Positions 1 through 8,833 of a DNA stretch of 64,000 bases are shown here, piece by piece. How positions within the stretch are numbered: the stretch's first letter is position 1; each line of letters begins with the position of its first letter. The stretch comes from Hydrogenophaga sp. 2FB (GTDB taxonomy: Bacteria; Pseudomonadota; Gammaproteobacteria; Burkholderiales; Burkholderiaceae_C). A program made the position numbers and the translations under genes. The notes below the pieces were generated by a model. That model had not been told where the DNA came from. It did not search any database and saw only the letters and a list, made by a program, of their open reading frames with translations. The stretch lies in assembly GCF_005503365.1 (NCBI RefSeq), contig NZ_SCML01000027.1, forward strand, positions 1-64,000, written 5' to 3'.

Positions 1-2
1 GT

Positions 3-98
3 GGTGGCCGTCCGGGCGGGCAGGGTGGTGGGTATACCTCGCCACCGGCGCCTGTGGCCTCGGCCATGGCGTCGGCGTTTGCCAAGCTGAAGCGGTAG
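3..98 (+). CDS. C-terminal end of an unidentified upstream gene (partial)
   Basis: One frame is open from the window edge to a TAG at 96-98 and encodes about 31 residues, Gly/Pro-rich and then ending in the basic tail FAKLKR. The composition looks like the low-complexity tail of a larger protein rather than random sequence, but the fragment is too short to identify. The other two forward frames also close within the first 160 bases, so the choice of frame is tentative. Confidence 0.3.
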   Translation, partial: GGRPGGQGGGYTSPPAPVASAMASAFAKLKR

Positions 99-193
99 CC
101 GAGCGCGAACGGGGTAGGGCGGGCTCAAGTTGGCGGGCCCGCTGCCGATAAGGAGGACATTCAAAAACCCTCTTCACCGGACTTCAACGCCTC

Positions 194-1021
194 ATGGAAC
201 TCGAAGCCCTCCTGAACTACCCGCGCGCCCTGCCTGCCATGTCGCGCACCGTCTCGGACCTGCTGGCCGAGATGAACAAGGATGACCCCAGCCCCAAGCG
301 CGTGGCCGACCTGGTGTCGCAAGACCCGGCGCTCACCACCCGTGTGCTGCGCCTGTCCAACTCGGCCTTCTTTCGCGTCAGCCGCCAGATCGGCAGCGCC
401 GAGGAAGCGGTGTCCTTGCTGGGCATGACGCACGTGCGCTCGCTGGTCATGGCAGCCGCGCTAGGCTCGAGCTTCAAGAACGTGCCCGGCGTGGACATGA
501 TGCAGTTCTGGCGCTACAGCCTGCGCGTGGCCGACATCTCCCGCTCGCTGGCCGCCCTGCTGCGCCAGAACGACGGCAACGCCTTCACCGCCGGACTGGT
601 GCATGCGATTGGCGATCTGCTCATGCACATCGCCATGCCCGACGTGATCGGTCCCATCGACATGGGCACACCACCGCTGGATCTGCGCCGAGCCGAGGTC
701 GAGCGCTCGGTGCTGGGCTACTCCTACGCCGATGTCGGTGCCGCGATGGCCGAAAAATGGCAGTTCCCGTCCAGCATCGTCTCCGCGCTCAAGCACCAGA
801 TTTCGCCATTTGAGGCGGAGGCCTACGACTCGCTGGGCGGCGTGCTCCACCTGGCGTCCTGGCGCTCGCGGGCCGAAGAAATCCAGCTCGACGATGGCGG
901 CCTGGCCGCGACATTCCCCGACATGGTCGGTCTGAGCCTCGGCCTGGATCTGGACAGCGTGCTGGGCAAGGACCCCACCGAATGGTCGTTCAGCCAGGCC
1001 TTGGCCGCTTTCATCGACTGA
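194..1021 (+). CDS. HDOD domain protein, first tandem copy
   Basis: A 275-residue single-domain HDOD protein. HDOD domains resemble HD phosphohydrolase domains but usually lack catalysis; they act as signalling or scaffold modules in chemotaxis, motility and c-di-GMP networks. The HDOD core spans about residues 10-205 and includes LLGMTHVRSLVMAA and FTAGLVHAIGDLLMH. It aligns along its whole length with the next gene, including the start (MELEALL here, MQLERLL there), which supports the ATG at 194. A good Shine-Dalgarno-like AAGGAGG lies at about 150-156, roughly 38 bases upstream, too far for that ATG and with no in-frame start nearer. Cytoplasmic; no signal peptide seen. Confidence 0.93.
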   Translation: MELEALLNYPRALPAMSRTVSDLLAEMNKDDPSPKRVADLVSQDPALTTRVLRLSNSAFFRVSRQIGSAEEAVSLLGMTHVRSLVMAAALGSSFKNVPGVDMMQFWRYSLRVADISRSLAALLRQNDGNAFTAGLVHAIGDLLMHIAMPDVIGPIDMGTPPLDLRRAEVERSVLGYSYADVGAAMAEKWQFPSSIVSALKHQISPFEAEAYDSLGGVLHLASWRSRAEEIQLDDGGLAATFPDMVGLSLGLDLDSVLGKDPTEWSFSQALAAFID

Positions 1022-1133
1022 TGCAACTTCCGCCTGCGTCACGTCGGAAAAAAGTCTCAAGTGCGACGGGCCGCCGCCGAAGACATAAGAAACCACCCGT
1101 TGATCGCTGCGCAACCCAGAAGGGCAAAACTCC

Positions 1134-1958
1134 ATGCAACTCGAAAGGCTCCTCAAGCAACCGAATGCACTGCCCTCGGTGCCCAAGGTGGTTCGCAAAC
1201 TCATCGAGACGTTTGACCAGGAGGACGTGGACGCGATGCTCGCGGCAGCCCTGATCGAAAACGACCCGGTGCTCACCGCCAAGCTGCTCAAGACCGCCAA
1301 CTCCGCCTTCTTCGGGCTGAACCGTTCGGTGTACACCGCGCGCGATGCGATCAACGTGCTGGGCCTCATCAAGGTGCGCGCCCTCGTGATCGCCGCGTCG
1401 CTCGGTGAAGGCTTTCACACCGTCGGTGGCGTCAACCTCAACCAGTTCTGGCGCTACAGCCTCAACACCGCCAGTCTGTCGCGCTATATCGCGCTGCCGA
1501 TCAAGATGGACGAGAACACCGCCTTCACCGCCGGCCTCGTCCACGGCATTGGCGAGCTCGTGATGCACGTGGGCATGCCTGAAGCGATGATCGACCTCGA
1601 CCGCAGCGTGCCCATGCTCGATCTCAAGCGCGCCAAGGCCGAGCGTGGCCTGTTCGGCTACAGCTACGCCGAGGTCGGCGCGGCGCTGGCGCGCGAATGG
1701 CACTTCCCCAAACGCATGATCAACGCCATCCTCCACCAGACCGCGCCGTTCGACAACGACGTGTACGAACCGATGGCAGGGGTGATCCATATCGGCTCCT
1801 GGCGTGCCCGCGCCGAAGAACAGCAGATGCGCTCGGAAGTGCTGATCAACACCTACCCCGACCCGGTCGGGCTGGTGCTCGGCATCGACCCCGACACCGT
1901 GGTGGCCGAGCAGATACCGTCGATCTCGCGCCAGTCCGAGGCCAGCGAGACCTCATAA
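1134..1958 (+). CDS. HDOD domain protein, second tandem copy
   Basis: A 274-residue HDOD protein, clearly a paralogue of the gene 112 bases upstream. Shared blocks include NSAFF, NxFWRYSL, FTAGLVH and FGYSYAEVGAA / LGYSYADVGAA. This points to a local duplication followed by divergence. It has no receiver or GGDEF/EAL domain, so the partner that supplies or receives the signal is not visible here. The ATG is preceded by AGAAGGGCAAAACTCC, a weak ribosome site at reasonable distance. The downstream patatin-like gene starts 39 bases after the stop and may be cotranscribed. Confidence 0.93.
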   Translation: MQLERLLKQPNALPSVPKVVRKLIETFDQEDVDAMLAAALIENDPVLTAKLLKTANSAFFGLNRSVYTARDAINVLGLIKVRALVIAASLGEGFHTVGGVNLNQFWRYSLNTASLSRYIALPIKMDENTAFTAGLVHGIGELVMHVGMPEAMIDLDRSVPMLDLKRAKAERGLFGYSYAEVGAALAREWHFPKRMINAILHQTAPFDNDVYEPMAGVIHIGSWRARAEEQQMRSEVLINTYPDPVGLVLGIDPDTVVAEQIPSISRQSEASETS

Positions 1959-1997
1959 GGATGTCAACGCATCGGGTTGCGCGAAAATCGCAACCTT

Positions 1998-3092
1998 ATG
2001 CCAGCGCTTCGCCTCTACGCCGGCCCTCGGGCTCGGCGTCATCTTGAACAACACGGCCTGCTTCCACAACACGTCGGCGTCATCCCTGCGGCAGCCGGGG
2101 GCCCCAAAGGCCTGATCCTCGGCCCGCTCGACCGGTTTCTCTTTGGCGACTGGCTGCTCCGGAGCTCGCAGCCCGTGCACCTCGTGGGCGCCTCCATTGG
2201 CGCGTGGCGCATGGCCACCGCTTGCCTGAACGATCCACGGGCCGCATTCGAGCGTCTTGAGCGCGACTACATTGCGCAGCACTACGAGCTGCCGCCCGGC
2301 CAGAAACGCGCCACCGCCAACCAGGTGAGCGAGCGGTTTGGCGACAACCTGCGCCTGTTCTACGGCGGACGGGAAAACGAAGTCCTGGGACATCACCGCT
2401 ACCGCCTGCACATCGTCACCTCTCGCGGGCGCCTGCTGCTGCACCGGGATGGCAGCTTGCGCACGCCCCTGGGCTACCTGAGCGCGTACGCCGTCAATGC
2501 GGTGCACCGCAAGGCCTTGGGCGCCTGGCTCGAACGCGTGGTGTTTTCGTCCGTGCCACCGGGCAGTGGCGCCATGAGCGAGCTGCCCTTCGCCACGCTG
2601 GACTACCGCACGCGCCAGGTGGCGATGCTGTCGGACAATTTCCTGGACGCGTTGCAGGCGAGCTGCTCGATCCCCTTCATGCTGCGCCCGGTGCGCAGCA
2701 TCGCGGGCGCGCCGCCCGGCACCTACTGGGACGGCGGCCTGACCGACTACCACATGCACCTGCAATACCAACCCCCGGCCACATCGCCCCTCGTGCTCTA
2801 CCCGCACTTCCAGCGTGCGGTGGTACCGGGCTGGCTGGACAAGGCCTGGACGGGCCGGCACCGCAGCAGCCCGGCACTGGATGCCATGCTGGTGCTCGCG
2901 CCCGATCCCGACTGGGTGCGCGCGCTGCCCAACGGCAAGCTGCCCGACCGCAACGACTTCACGCGCTACGGCCAGAACCTCGCCGCGCGCATGCAGGTGT
3001 GGAACGCGGCCACCAGCGCTGCGCAGCAACTGGCTGATGAGTTCGCGCTGTGGCTGGAGAAACCCGATCTCTCGCGCGTTGATCCGCTCTAG
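1998..3092 (+). CDS. Patatin-like phospholipase family protein
   Basis: A 364-residue patatin-fold acyl hydrolase, expected to cleave acyl esters of phospholipids through a Ser-Asp dyad. The pieces are visible: a glycine-rich oxyanion motif AAAGGPKGL (residues 31-39), the nucleophile elbow GASIG with Ser66, and the DGG motif with Asp245. There is no signal peptide or transmembrane segment, so it is probably cytoplasmic or peripheral to the inner membrane. The ATG at 1998 gives a start that matches the conserved domain (MPALRLYAG); an ATG seven codons upstream is possible. Its 3' end abuts the degenerate Fic remnant on the opposite strand. The natural substrate cannot be told from the sequence. 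Confidence 0.88.
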   Translation: MPALRLYAGPRARRHLEQHGLLPQHVGVIPAAAGGPKGLILGPLDRFLFGDWLLRSSQPVHLVGASIGAWRMATACLNDPRAAFERLERDYIAQHYELPPGQKRATANQVSERFGDNLRLFYGGRENEVLGHHRYRLHIVTSRGRLLLHRDGSLRTPLGYLSAYAVNAVHRKALGAWLERVVFSSVPPGSGAMSELPFATLDYRTRQVAMLSDNFLDALQASCSIPFMLRPVRSIAGAPPGTYWDGGLTDYHMHLQYQPPATSPLVLYPHFQRAVVPGWLDKAWTGRHRSSPALDAMLVLAPDPDWVRALPNGKLPDRNDFTRYGQNLAARMQVWNAATSAAQQLADEFALWLEKPDLSRVDPL

Positions 3093-3109
3093 TTCCGCTG
3101 ACTCACCCG

Positions 3110-3605
3110 ACGCCGCGTCGGCCTCGGCTTCAGGCCACAGCCCGGGGAACATGAAGCGCAGCGCGTGCAGGGGAATGCCCAGGCGCACGGGGCCACGCGG
3201 CGTGTCCGTCACGAGCAAGCCGGCCTCGAGCAACTTGCCGATCTGCGTCGTGGCCGTGCGCTCGCCCAAGCCCGTCATGCTGGAAAAGTCCCTTCGCGGC
3301 AATTCGCCCTCGGTGGCGAAGAGGTCGTGCAGGTCGCCCATGCGCGGCATATCCGCATTGGCCAGCTTTTCGCTGTAGGCGTCGGCGCCGCGCGCGAGGC
3401 CTCGCAGCGGAGACCACAGGCCGTGCGTCAGGCCCAGCGACTGCAGCACCGCCACGGTTTGCAAGCGTGCGGCACGGCCATTGCCATCGCAGAAGGGGTG
3501 AATCCACACCAGCCGGTGGTGCGCGGCGGCGGCGGCCACATAGCTTTTCGCCAGGATCGCCTCTACCGGGCGCGGGATAATTGCAGCCATGAAAGCCTTT
3601 CTCAC
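3110..3605 (-). pseudogene. Degenerate Fic (AMP-transferase family) gene remnant
   Basis: The reverse strand carries the core Fic signature HPFCDGNGRAARL (HPFxxGNGRxxR), preceded by AAAAHHRLVW, as in the Fic/DOC family that transfers AMP or related groups to target proteins. It is broken in three ways. The N-terminal part of about 150-170 residues, including any inhibitory helix region, is absent because trhO starts there on the other strand. The stretch between the Fic core (ending LANADMPRMGDLHD) and the C-terminal winged-helix-like part (ERTATTQIGKLLEAGLL) is too short, which implies an internal deletion. No stop closes the frame near the natural C-terminus (FPGLWPEAEAD); it reads on opposite the patatin gene. 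This is a decaying relic rather than a working toxin. Confidence 0.7.
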
Positions 3606-4527
3606 CGCCGCCCTGTACCAGTTCGTCGATCTGCCCGATCACGTCGACATGCGCGATCCGCTGCAGGCTTGCTGCGAGGCGAACGGCGTCAAGGGCACGC
3701 TGCTGCTGGCGCGCGAGGGCATCAACGGCACCATCGCTGGCCCAGCGGCGGGGGTGAACGCGGTCCTGGCCCACCTGCGCGCGGACCCGCGCCTTGCGCG
3801 TTTGCCGCACAAGGAATCCTGGAGCGACCACGCGCCGTTCCACCGCATGAAGGTGCGGCTGAAGAAGGAAATCGTCACGCTGCGCGTGCCTGGGCTCGAT
3901 CCGAGCAAGACCGTGGGCCAGTACGTCAAGCCGCAGGACTGGAACGCCTTGCTGGCCGACCCCGACGTGCTGCTGATCGACACCCGCAACGACTACGAAG
4001 TGGCCATCGGTACCTTCGAAGGCGCGGTGAACCCGAACATCAGGACCTTCACCGAACTGCCGGCCTGGCTCGATGCCCAGCCCGCGCTGCAAGGGGAGGG
4101 GCGCAAACCCAAGGTGGCGATGTTCTGCACCGGCGGCATCCGCTGCGAAAAGTCCACCGCGCTCATGAAGATGCGCGGCTTTGACGAGGTCTACCACCTC
4201 GAAGGCGGCATCCTCAAGTACCTGGAAGAAGTGCCGCCCGAACAGAGCGCCTGGCGGGGCGACTGCTTCGTGTTCGACGAACGTGTGAGCGTGGGCCACG
4301 GCCTGGTGACCGGGCCGCACGAGCTGTGCCGCTCATGCCGCTGGCCGCTCGGGCCGGAGGACAAAGCCTCGCCGCATTACGTCAAGGGCGTGAGCTGCGC
4401 CCACTGCCACGACCAGCGCAGCCCGGAAGAGAAAGAACGCCTGGCGGAGCGCCAGCGCCAGGTGGAACTGGCCGAGGCGCGTGGCGAGGTGCACGTGGGC
4501 GCGCGCATGCCCGAGCACCGCGAATGA
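3589..4527 (+). CDS. trhO: tRNA uridine(34) hydroxylase TrhO, rhodanese-type
   Basis: A 312-residue member of the TrhO (YceA) family, which hydroxylates uridine 34 of certain tRNAs to ho5U in an O2-dependent reaction. It has the usual layout: an N-terminal acylphosphatase-like domain ([16 protein letters not shown], residues 36-51), a rhodanese domain ([13 protein letters not shown], then the active-site loop [10 protein letters not shown] with Cys180 and Cys186), and a C-terminal cysteine-rich tail (LCRSC and CAHCH) that resembles a metal-binding module. Length and motifs are normal for the family. The ATG lies inside the 5' edge of the opposing Fic remnant. The gene converges with the alcohol dehydrogenase, with a single base between the two stop codons. 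Confidence 0.95.
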   Translation: MKAFLTAALYQFVDLPDHVDMRDPLQACCEANGVKGTLLLAREGINGTIAGPAAGVNAVLAHLRADPRLARLPHKESWSDHAPFHRMKVRLKKEIVTLRVPGLDPSKTVGQYVKPQDWNALLADPDVLLIDTRNDYEVAIGTFEGAVNPNIRTFTELPAWLDAQPALQGEGRKPKVAMFCTGGIRCEKSTALMKMRGFDEVYHLEGGILKYLEEVPPEQSAWRGDCFVFDERVSVGHGLVTGPHELCRSCRWPLGPEDKASPHYVKGVSCAHCHDQRSPEEKERLAERQRQVELAEARGEVHVGARMPEHRE

Positions 4528-4528
4528 A

Positions 4529-5665
4529 TCACATCGACGCGAGCAACATCGCCTTGTAGTCGTCCGCGCTGGCCAGTCGCGGATTGGTCTTGTGGCAGTG
4601 GTCGGCCAACGCGCCTTCAATCACCCGGTCAAAAAGGTCCGGTGTCACGCCCATGGCCACCAGGCCCGAGGGCAGCCCCAGCCGTTGGTTCATGTCCTTG
4701 ATCGCGTCGGGCACGTCGTTGCCGCTCGACAAACCCATGGCGTGCGCCATGCGTTGCAGGCGGTTGTCCTTCTTCATCGACTCGGCCTCGGCGTTGAAGC
4801 GGATCACGGCCGGCAGGAACATGGCGTTGAGCGTGCCGTGGTGCAGGCGCGGGTTCACGCCGCCCAGACTGTGGCTGAGGGAATGCACGCATCCCAAGCC
4901 CTTTTGAAACGCCATCGCGCCCTGCATGGACGCGCTCATCATGTTCAAACGCGCCTCGCGGTCCTGCCCGTCTTTCGTGGCGCGTTCGATATGTGCCCAG
5001 CCGCGCTGCAAGCCGTCGAGGCCGATGCCATCGGCCGGCGGGTTGAAAGGCGGCGCCATGAAGGTTTCCATGCAATGCGCGATCGCGTCCATGCCGGTAG
5101 CGGCCGTCAACATCGGCGGCAGGCCCAGGGTGAGTTCGGGGTCGAGCAGGGCGGTCTTGGGCACCAGGTGCCAGCTGTGAAAGCCGAGCTTGCGGCCGTC
5201 GTCGACGATCACGATCGCACCGCGCGCCACTTCGCTGCCCGTGCCGGCGGTGGTGGGTACCGCAATCAACGGCGGCACGCGATCGGTGATCTTCGGTGAA
5301 CCGCCCTCGATGGTGGCGTAGGTCCTGAGCGGGCCTTCGTGCGTGGATACTATCGCCACGCCCTTGGCGCAGTCGATGGCGCTGCCACCGCCGAGCGCGA
5401 TCAGGCCATCGCAATCCGCCTGCCGGTACACCTCGACGGCCGCGCGCACGGCGGCCTCCGTGGGGTTGGACGGCGTCTGGTCGAACACCGCGGGGTTCAG
5501 GCCGGGCAGGGCGGCGATGGCCTTGTCGAGCAGGCCCGCGGCCTTCACCCCCGCGTCGGTGACGATGAGCGGGCGGGTGATGCCCACGCGCTCGCATTCG
5601 GCCTGCAACTGCGCCAGCGCGCCGAAGTCGATCAGGATGTTGGTGACGTAAAGAATCTGGGCCAT
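4529..5665 (-). CDS. Iron-containing alcohol dehydrogenase
   Basis: A 378-residue group III (Fe-dependent) NAD(P)-linked alcohol dehydrogenase. The dinucleotide-binding motif GGGSAIDCAKG is at residues 92-102 and the TTAGTGSE phosphate loop at 138-145. The predicted metal ligands are Asp193, His197 (in AIAHCMETF), His261 and His275/276 (LHHGT), placed as in the FucO/AdhB type. It would interconvert an alcohol and an aldehyde or ketone in the cytoplasm; the substrate is not evident. It stands alone, with an upstream intergenic region of about 90 bases shared with the divergent hydrolase gene. Confidence 0.93.
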   Translation of the reverse strand: MAQILYVTNILIDFGALAQLQAECERVGITRPLIVTDAGVKAAGLLDKAIAALPGLNPAVFDQTPSNPTEAAVRAAVEVYRQADCDGLIALGGGSAIDCAKGVAIVSTHEGPLRTYATIEGGSPKITDRVPPLIAVPTTAGTGSEVARGAIVIVDDGRKLGFHSWHLVPKTALLDPELTLGLPPMLTAATGMDAIAHCMETFMAPPFNPPADGIGLDGLQRGWAHIERATKDGQDREARLNMMSASMQGAMAFQKGLGCVHSLSHSLGGVNPRLHHGTLNAMFLPAVIRFNAEAESMKKDNRLQRMAHAMGLSSGNDVPDAIKDMNQRLGLPSGLVAMGVTPDLFDRVIEGALADHCHKTNPRLASADDYKAMLLASM

Positions 5666-5758
5666 GGGGTTGTCTCCGTGAAGCGAAAACTATACGGGCG
5701 GCATAGGGCCTTGCCTATGGCGCACGGGTCACACAAAAGACAGCCACAATCGGAGCCC

Positions 5759-6745
5759 ATGTCACGCCGAGCCGATCCCCGTACCCTGCTCACGCCCGTC
5801 ACGCGCCGCCTCCTAGAGAACATCGAGCGCGCCGGGCATCCACCGCTGCAGACCTTGTCGCCCGACGAGGCCAAGGCCGCGTACGAAGCCGGCGCGGGCG
5901 TGCTGGAAATTGCAGCGCATCCCTTGGCCCGTGTGGAAGACCTGCGCGTGCCCACGCGCGATGGGCAGACGCTGCATGCGCGCCTGTTCGCGCCCGCGTC
6001 CGAGCATCCCTTGCCCGTTCTGCTGTTCTTCCATGGTGGCGGCTTCACCGTGGGCAGCGTGGCCACGCACGAACCGCTCTGCCGCCAGCTCGCGCACCTG
6101 GCGCCGTGCGCGGTGGTGTCGGTGGACTACCGGCTCGCGCCCGCGGCGAAATTCCCGACCGCGGCGAACGACGCCTGGGACAGCCTGGTATGGCTGCGCG
6201 AGCAGGCTGGCGCGCTCGGGCTCGATGGCACGCGCATCGCCGTGGGTGGCGACAGCGCGGGTGGCACGCTCGCCACCGTCACGGCCATCGCCGCGCGCGA
6301 CGCCGGTTGGCCGCTGGCCTTGCAATGCCTGTTCTACCCCGGTTGCGCCGGACATCAGGACACCGCGTCGCACAAGACCTTTGCGCAGGGCTTTCTGCTC
6401 GACGAAGCGCTCATCACCTACTTCTTCGGCCAATACGTGCGCAGCCCCGCCGACCGCGACGACTGGCGCTTTGCCCCGCTCGACGGGGTGGACGAAAGCG
6501 GCCACGTGCGCGAACTGGACGACGTCGCGCCCGCCTGGATCGGCCTGGCCGAATGCGACCCGCTGGTGGACGAAGGCGTGATGTACGCCGACCGCTTGCG
6601 CCATGCCGGCGTGGCGGTGGATCTGGAGATCTACGCCGGCGTGGTGCACAGCTTCATCAATTTCGGTCGCGCCCTTCCCGAAGCCAGGACCGCCCACCAA
6701 CACGCCGCCGCCGCGCTGCGCCAAGCCTTTTCTGGAGTTGTTTGA
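5759..6745 (+). CDS. Alpha/beta hydrolase of the hormone-sensitive lipase / acetyl esterase type
   Basis: A 328-residue esterase. It shows the HSL-family oxyanion motif HGGG (residues 92-95), the nucleophile GDSAGG (Ser166), an acidic residue in CDPLVDEG and the catalytic His in VVHSFIN. These enzymes hydrolyse short-chain acyl esters; the actual substrate is unknown. The ATG at 5759 is preferred because it begins the recognisable alignment. The stop is separated by one base from the next start, so it is probably translationally coupled to the thioesterase-acetyltransferase fusion, hinting at a shared acyl substrate pathway. No signal peptide. Confidence 0.92.
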   Translation: MSRRADPRTLLTPVTRRLLENIERAGHPPLQTLSPDEAKAAYEAGAGVLEIAAHPLARVEDLRVPTRDGQTLHARLFAPASEHPLPVLLFFHGGGFTVGSVATHEPLCRQLAHLAPCAVVSVDYRLAPAAKFPTAANDAWDSLVWLREQAGALGLDGTRIAVGGDSAGGTLATVTAIAARDAGWPLALQCLFYPGCAGHQDTASHKTFAQGFLLDEALITYFFGQYVRSPADRDDWRFAPLDGVDESGHVRELDDVAPAWIGLAECDPLVDEGVMYADRLRHAGVAVDLEIYAGVVHSFINFGRALPEARTAHQHAAAALRQAFSGVV

Positions 6746-6746
6746 G

Positions 6747-7613
6747 ATGCCTTCCTTGTCCCGTTCCGATTTCCGTTTCTTCCACCGCATGCGCGTGCGC
6801 TGGGCCGAGGTGGACATGCAGAAGATCGTGTTCAACGCGCACTACCTGATGTACTTCGATACCGCCATCAGCGACTACTGGCGCGCACTCGCACTGCCGT
6901 ACCACGAGAGCATGGAGCAGCTCGAAGGCGACCTCTACGTCGTCAAGGCCACGGTGGAGTTCCACGCCTCGGCGCGGGTCGACGACCAGATCGACGTGGG
7001 CATGAAACTCAGCCGCGTGGGCAACACGTCGCTGACCTTCACCGGCGCGATCTTTCGCGGCAACGAACACCTCATCACCGGTGAGCTGATCTACGTGTTC
7101 GCCGACCCGGCCACGCAGACCTCGCGCCCGGTGCCTGCGGCCTTGCGCGACACGCTCCTGGGCTACGAGGCCGGCGAAGCCATGGCGCAAGTGCGCGTGG
7201 GGTCATGGGACGAACTCGGTGCCGACGCGCAGCGCCTGCGCACCGATGTTTTTGTGGAAGAGCAACGCATTTCCAAGGAGCTGGAGTGGGACGAGGCCGA
7301 CAAGGTGGCGGTGCACGCCGTGGCCTACAACCGCCTCGGCCGACCGGTGGCCACAGGCCGCCTGCTGCCCCACGAACCCGGCGTGGCGCGCATCGGCCGC
7401 ATGGCGGTGGAGCGCTCGCTGCGCGGCGGGCGTCTGGGGCGCGATGTGTTGCACGCGCTCATGGGCGCGGCGCGAGAGCGTGGGGACAAGGAAGTAATGC
7501 TGCACGCGCAGAACACCGCCGAGGGTTTTTACGCGCGGCTGGGTTACGAGCGGCGGGGGGAGCCGTTTGAGGAGGCGGGGATTGCGCACCAGGAGATGGT
7601 GGCGAAGCTCTGA
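6747..7613 (+). CDS. Fusion: YbgC-type acyl-CoA thioesterase + GNAT N-acetyltransferase
   Basis: A single uninterrupted frame of 288 residues joins two enzymes. Residues 1-135 form a 4-hydroxybenzoyl-CoA-thioesterase-like hotdog domain (RWAEVDMQKIVFNAHYLMYF, with the catalytic Asp in EVD). Residues 150-288 form a GNAT acetyltransferase (ATGRLLPHEPGVARIGRMAV, then RSLRGGRLGRDVLHALM as the acetyl-CoA pyrophosphate loop, ending in FYARLGYERRGEPFEEAGI). The C-terminal half resembles the ElaA/YjcF type of GNAT. There is no frameshift between the parts, so it is a true fusion. It follows the esterase gene after one base. Which amine or CoA ester it uses cannot be deduced. Confidence 0.9.
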   Translation: MPSLSRSDFRFFHRMRVRWAEVDMQKIVFNAHYLMYFDTAISDYWRALALPYHESMEQLEGDLYVVKATVEFHASARVDDQIDVGMKLSRVGNTSLTFTGAIFRGNEHLITGELIYVFADPATQTSRPVPAALRDTLLGYEAGEAMAQVRVGSWDELGADAQRLRTDVFVEEQRISKELEWDEADKVAVHAVAYNRLGRPVATGRLLPHEPGVARIGRMAVERSLRGGRLGRDVLHALMGAARERGDKEVMLHAQNTAEGFYARLGYERRGEPFEEAGIAHQEMVAKL

Positions 7614-7642
7614 CCCGCCTTCTTCGATCGGGCCTGCCGTCC

Positions 7643-8668
7643 TCAGCTGCTGCCGCGGATCAGCGGCTCGAAGCCCAGGTTCACCGAGTTCCGCGGCGGT
7701 GCCTCGCCGCGCATCAGGCTCAGCAGCATTTGCGCGCTGGCCTCGCCGATGGCGCGGCGTGGCGTGCGCACCGTGGTCAGCGGCGGCACCATCTGGTCGC
7801 TGCCCGACAGATCGTTGAAGCCCGCCACGGCGATGCGCGCCGGCACGTCGATCTTCAGCCGCAACGCGGTCAGCAGACCCCCTTGCGCGAGGTCGTCGTT
7901 GCAGAAGAACACGGCGTCGACCTCGGGCCGCGTGCGCAGCAGGTCTTCCAGCAACTCACCGCCCAACCGCATCGATGATGGCTGGGGACTCAGCAGCTCC
8001 AGCCTTGCGTCGTACAGGCCATGCGCGCGCAGGCAGCGGCGGTAGCCTTCGGCGCGCTGCATGGTGCGCGGGTCGAGCTGGGCCGCCACGAAGGCGATGC
8101 GCTTGTGACCCCGCTGCACCAGATGCTCGGTGATGGCGTGCCCCGCCTCGATCTGGGAGAAACCCACGCAGTACACGCCGGGCGCCTGGGTCAGCTCCAT
8201 CAGGTGCACGCAGGGAACGCCACTGGCCGCGATCATCTGGCGCGCGGCCTCGGTGCGGTCGAAGCCGGTCACCAGCAGGCCCGCCGGGCGGTGCGCGAGG
8301 TAACTGCGCAGCAACTGCTCTTCTTCGCGCGGCTCATAGTGCGTCACGCCGATCAGCGTCTGGTAGCCGTGCGGCAGCAACGTGCGGTGCACGGCTTCGA
8401 GCACGTCGACGAAAAGGGCGTTCGACAGCAGCGGCACCAGCACCGGCACTTGTGTGCTGCGTTGGGAGGCGAGGGCGCGCGCGGCCGGGTCGGGCACATA
8501 GCCGAGTTGCTCGGCCGCGCGCTTCACACGCTCCACCAGTTCGGGCGCCACGCTGCGCTCGCCGCGCAACGCGCGCGAGGCGGTGATGGGGCTGACTTCG
8601 GCGGCCCGCGCCACGTCGCTGAGGGTGGTGCGGCCGCTGTGGCGTCGCTTGCGTTCGGTCGGTTCCAA
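7643..8668 (-). CDS. LacI-family repressor, probably of the gluconate operon
   Basis: About 341 residues if initiated at the TTG at 8668, the choice made because it gives a normal LacI length and is preceded by GGGGAA. A longer frame opens at 8806 but would add an untypical 46-residue head that runs over the upstream operator. The N-terminal helix-turn-helix is TTLSDVARAAEVSPITASRA; the rest is a periplasmic-binding-protein-like sensor domain (VPVLVPLLSNALF, AVAGFNDL). It is divergent from gluconokinase and a TRAP transporter, and two palindromes of LacI-operator type lie between them. By context it resembles a GntR-type gluconate repressor of the LacI family; the ligand is inferred. Confidence 0.9.
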   Translation of the reverse strand: MEPTERKRRHSGRTTLSDVARAAEVSPITASRALRGERSVAPELVERVKRAAEQLGYVPDPAARALASQRSTQVPVLVPLLSNALFVDVLEAVHRTLLPHGYQTLIGVTHYEPREEEQLLRSYLAHRPAGLLVTGFDRTEAARQMIAASGVPCVHLMELTQAPGVYCVGFSQIEAGHAITEHLVQRGHKRIAFVAAQLDPRTMQRAEGYRRCLRAHGLYDARLELLSPQPSSMRLGGELLEDLLRTRPEVDAVFFCNDDLAQGGLLTALRLKIDVPARIAVAGFNDLSGSDQMVPPLTTVRTPRRAIGEASAQMLLSLMRGEAPPRNSVNLGFEPLIRGSS

Positions 8669-8706
8669 GGGTTTTCCCCGTGTTTGATGGCGCTGGACTG
8701 GCGATA

Positions 8707-8720
8707 GGATAGCGCTGTCC
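8707..8720. promoter_or_regulatory. Probable LacI-family operator 1
   Basis: GGATAGCGCTGTCC is an imperfect palindrome centred on a CpG, the form typical of LacI-family operators. Only the fifth position from the centre breaks the symmetry. It lies about 39 bases upstream of the proposed repressor start, fitting autoregulation. The first ten bases, GGATAGCGCT, recur exactly in the second site. Confidence 0.65.
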
Positions 8721-8833
8721 GAAGTGCATCGGCACCCGAACTTACCCTGAATTTCCCCGTATGTTGCCATGAGAGCGCCCAACAAACGGGCGACGATGGC
8801 TGGCATATGGACCGGTCTTTTTTTTCGAACCTT

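Noticed and set aside
461..1790. Long reverse-strand frames opposite the HDOD genes
   Set aside because: Shadows of high-GC coding sequence; no motifs, and the forward frames encode clear paired HDOD domains.
8669..8806. N-terminal extension of the LacI-type repressor to the ATG at 8806
   Set aside because: It would add 46 residues that no LacI protein needs and run through operator 1; the TTG at 8668 gives the standard length.
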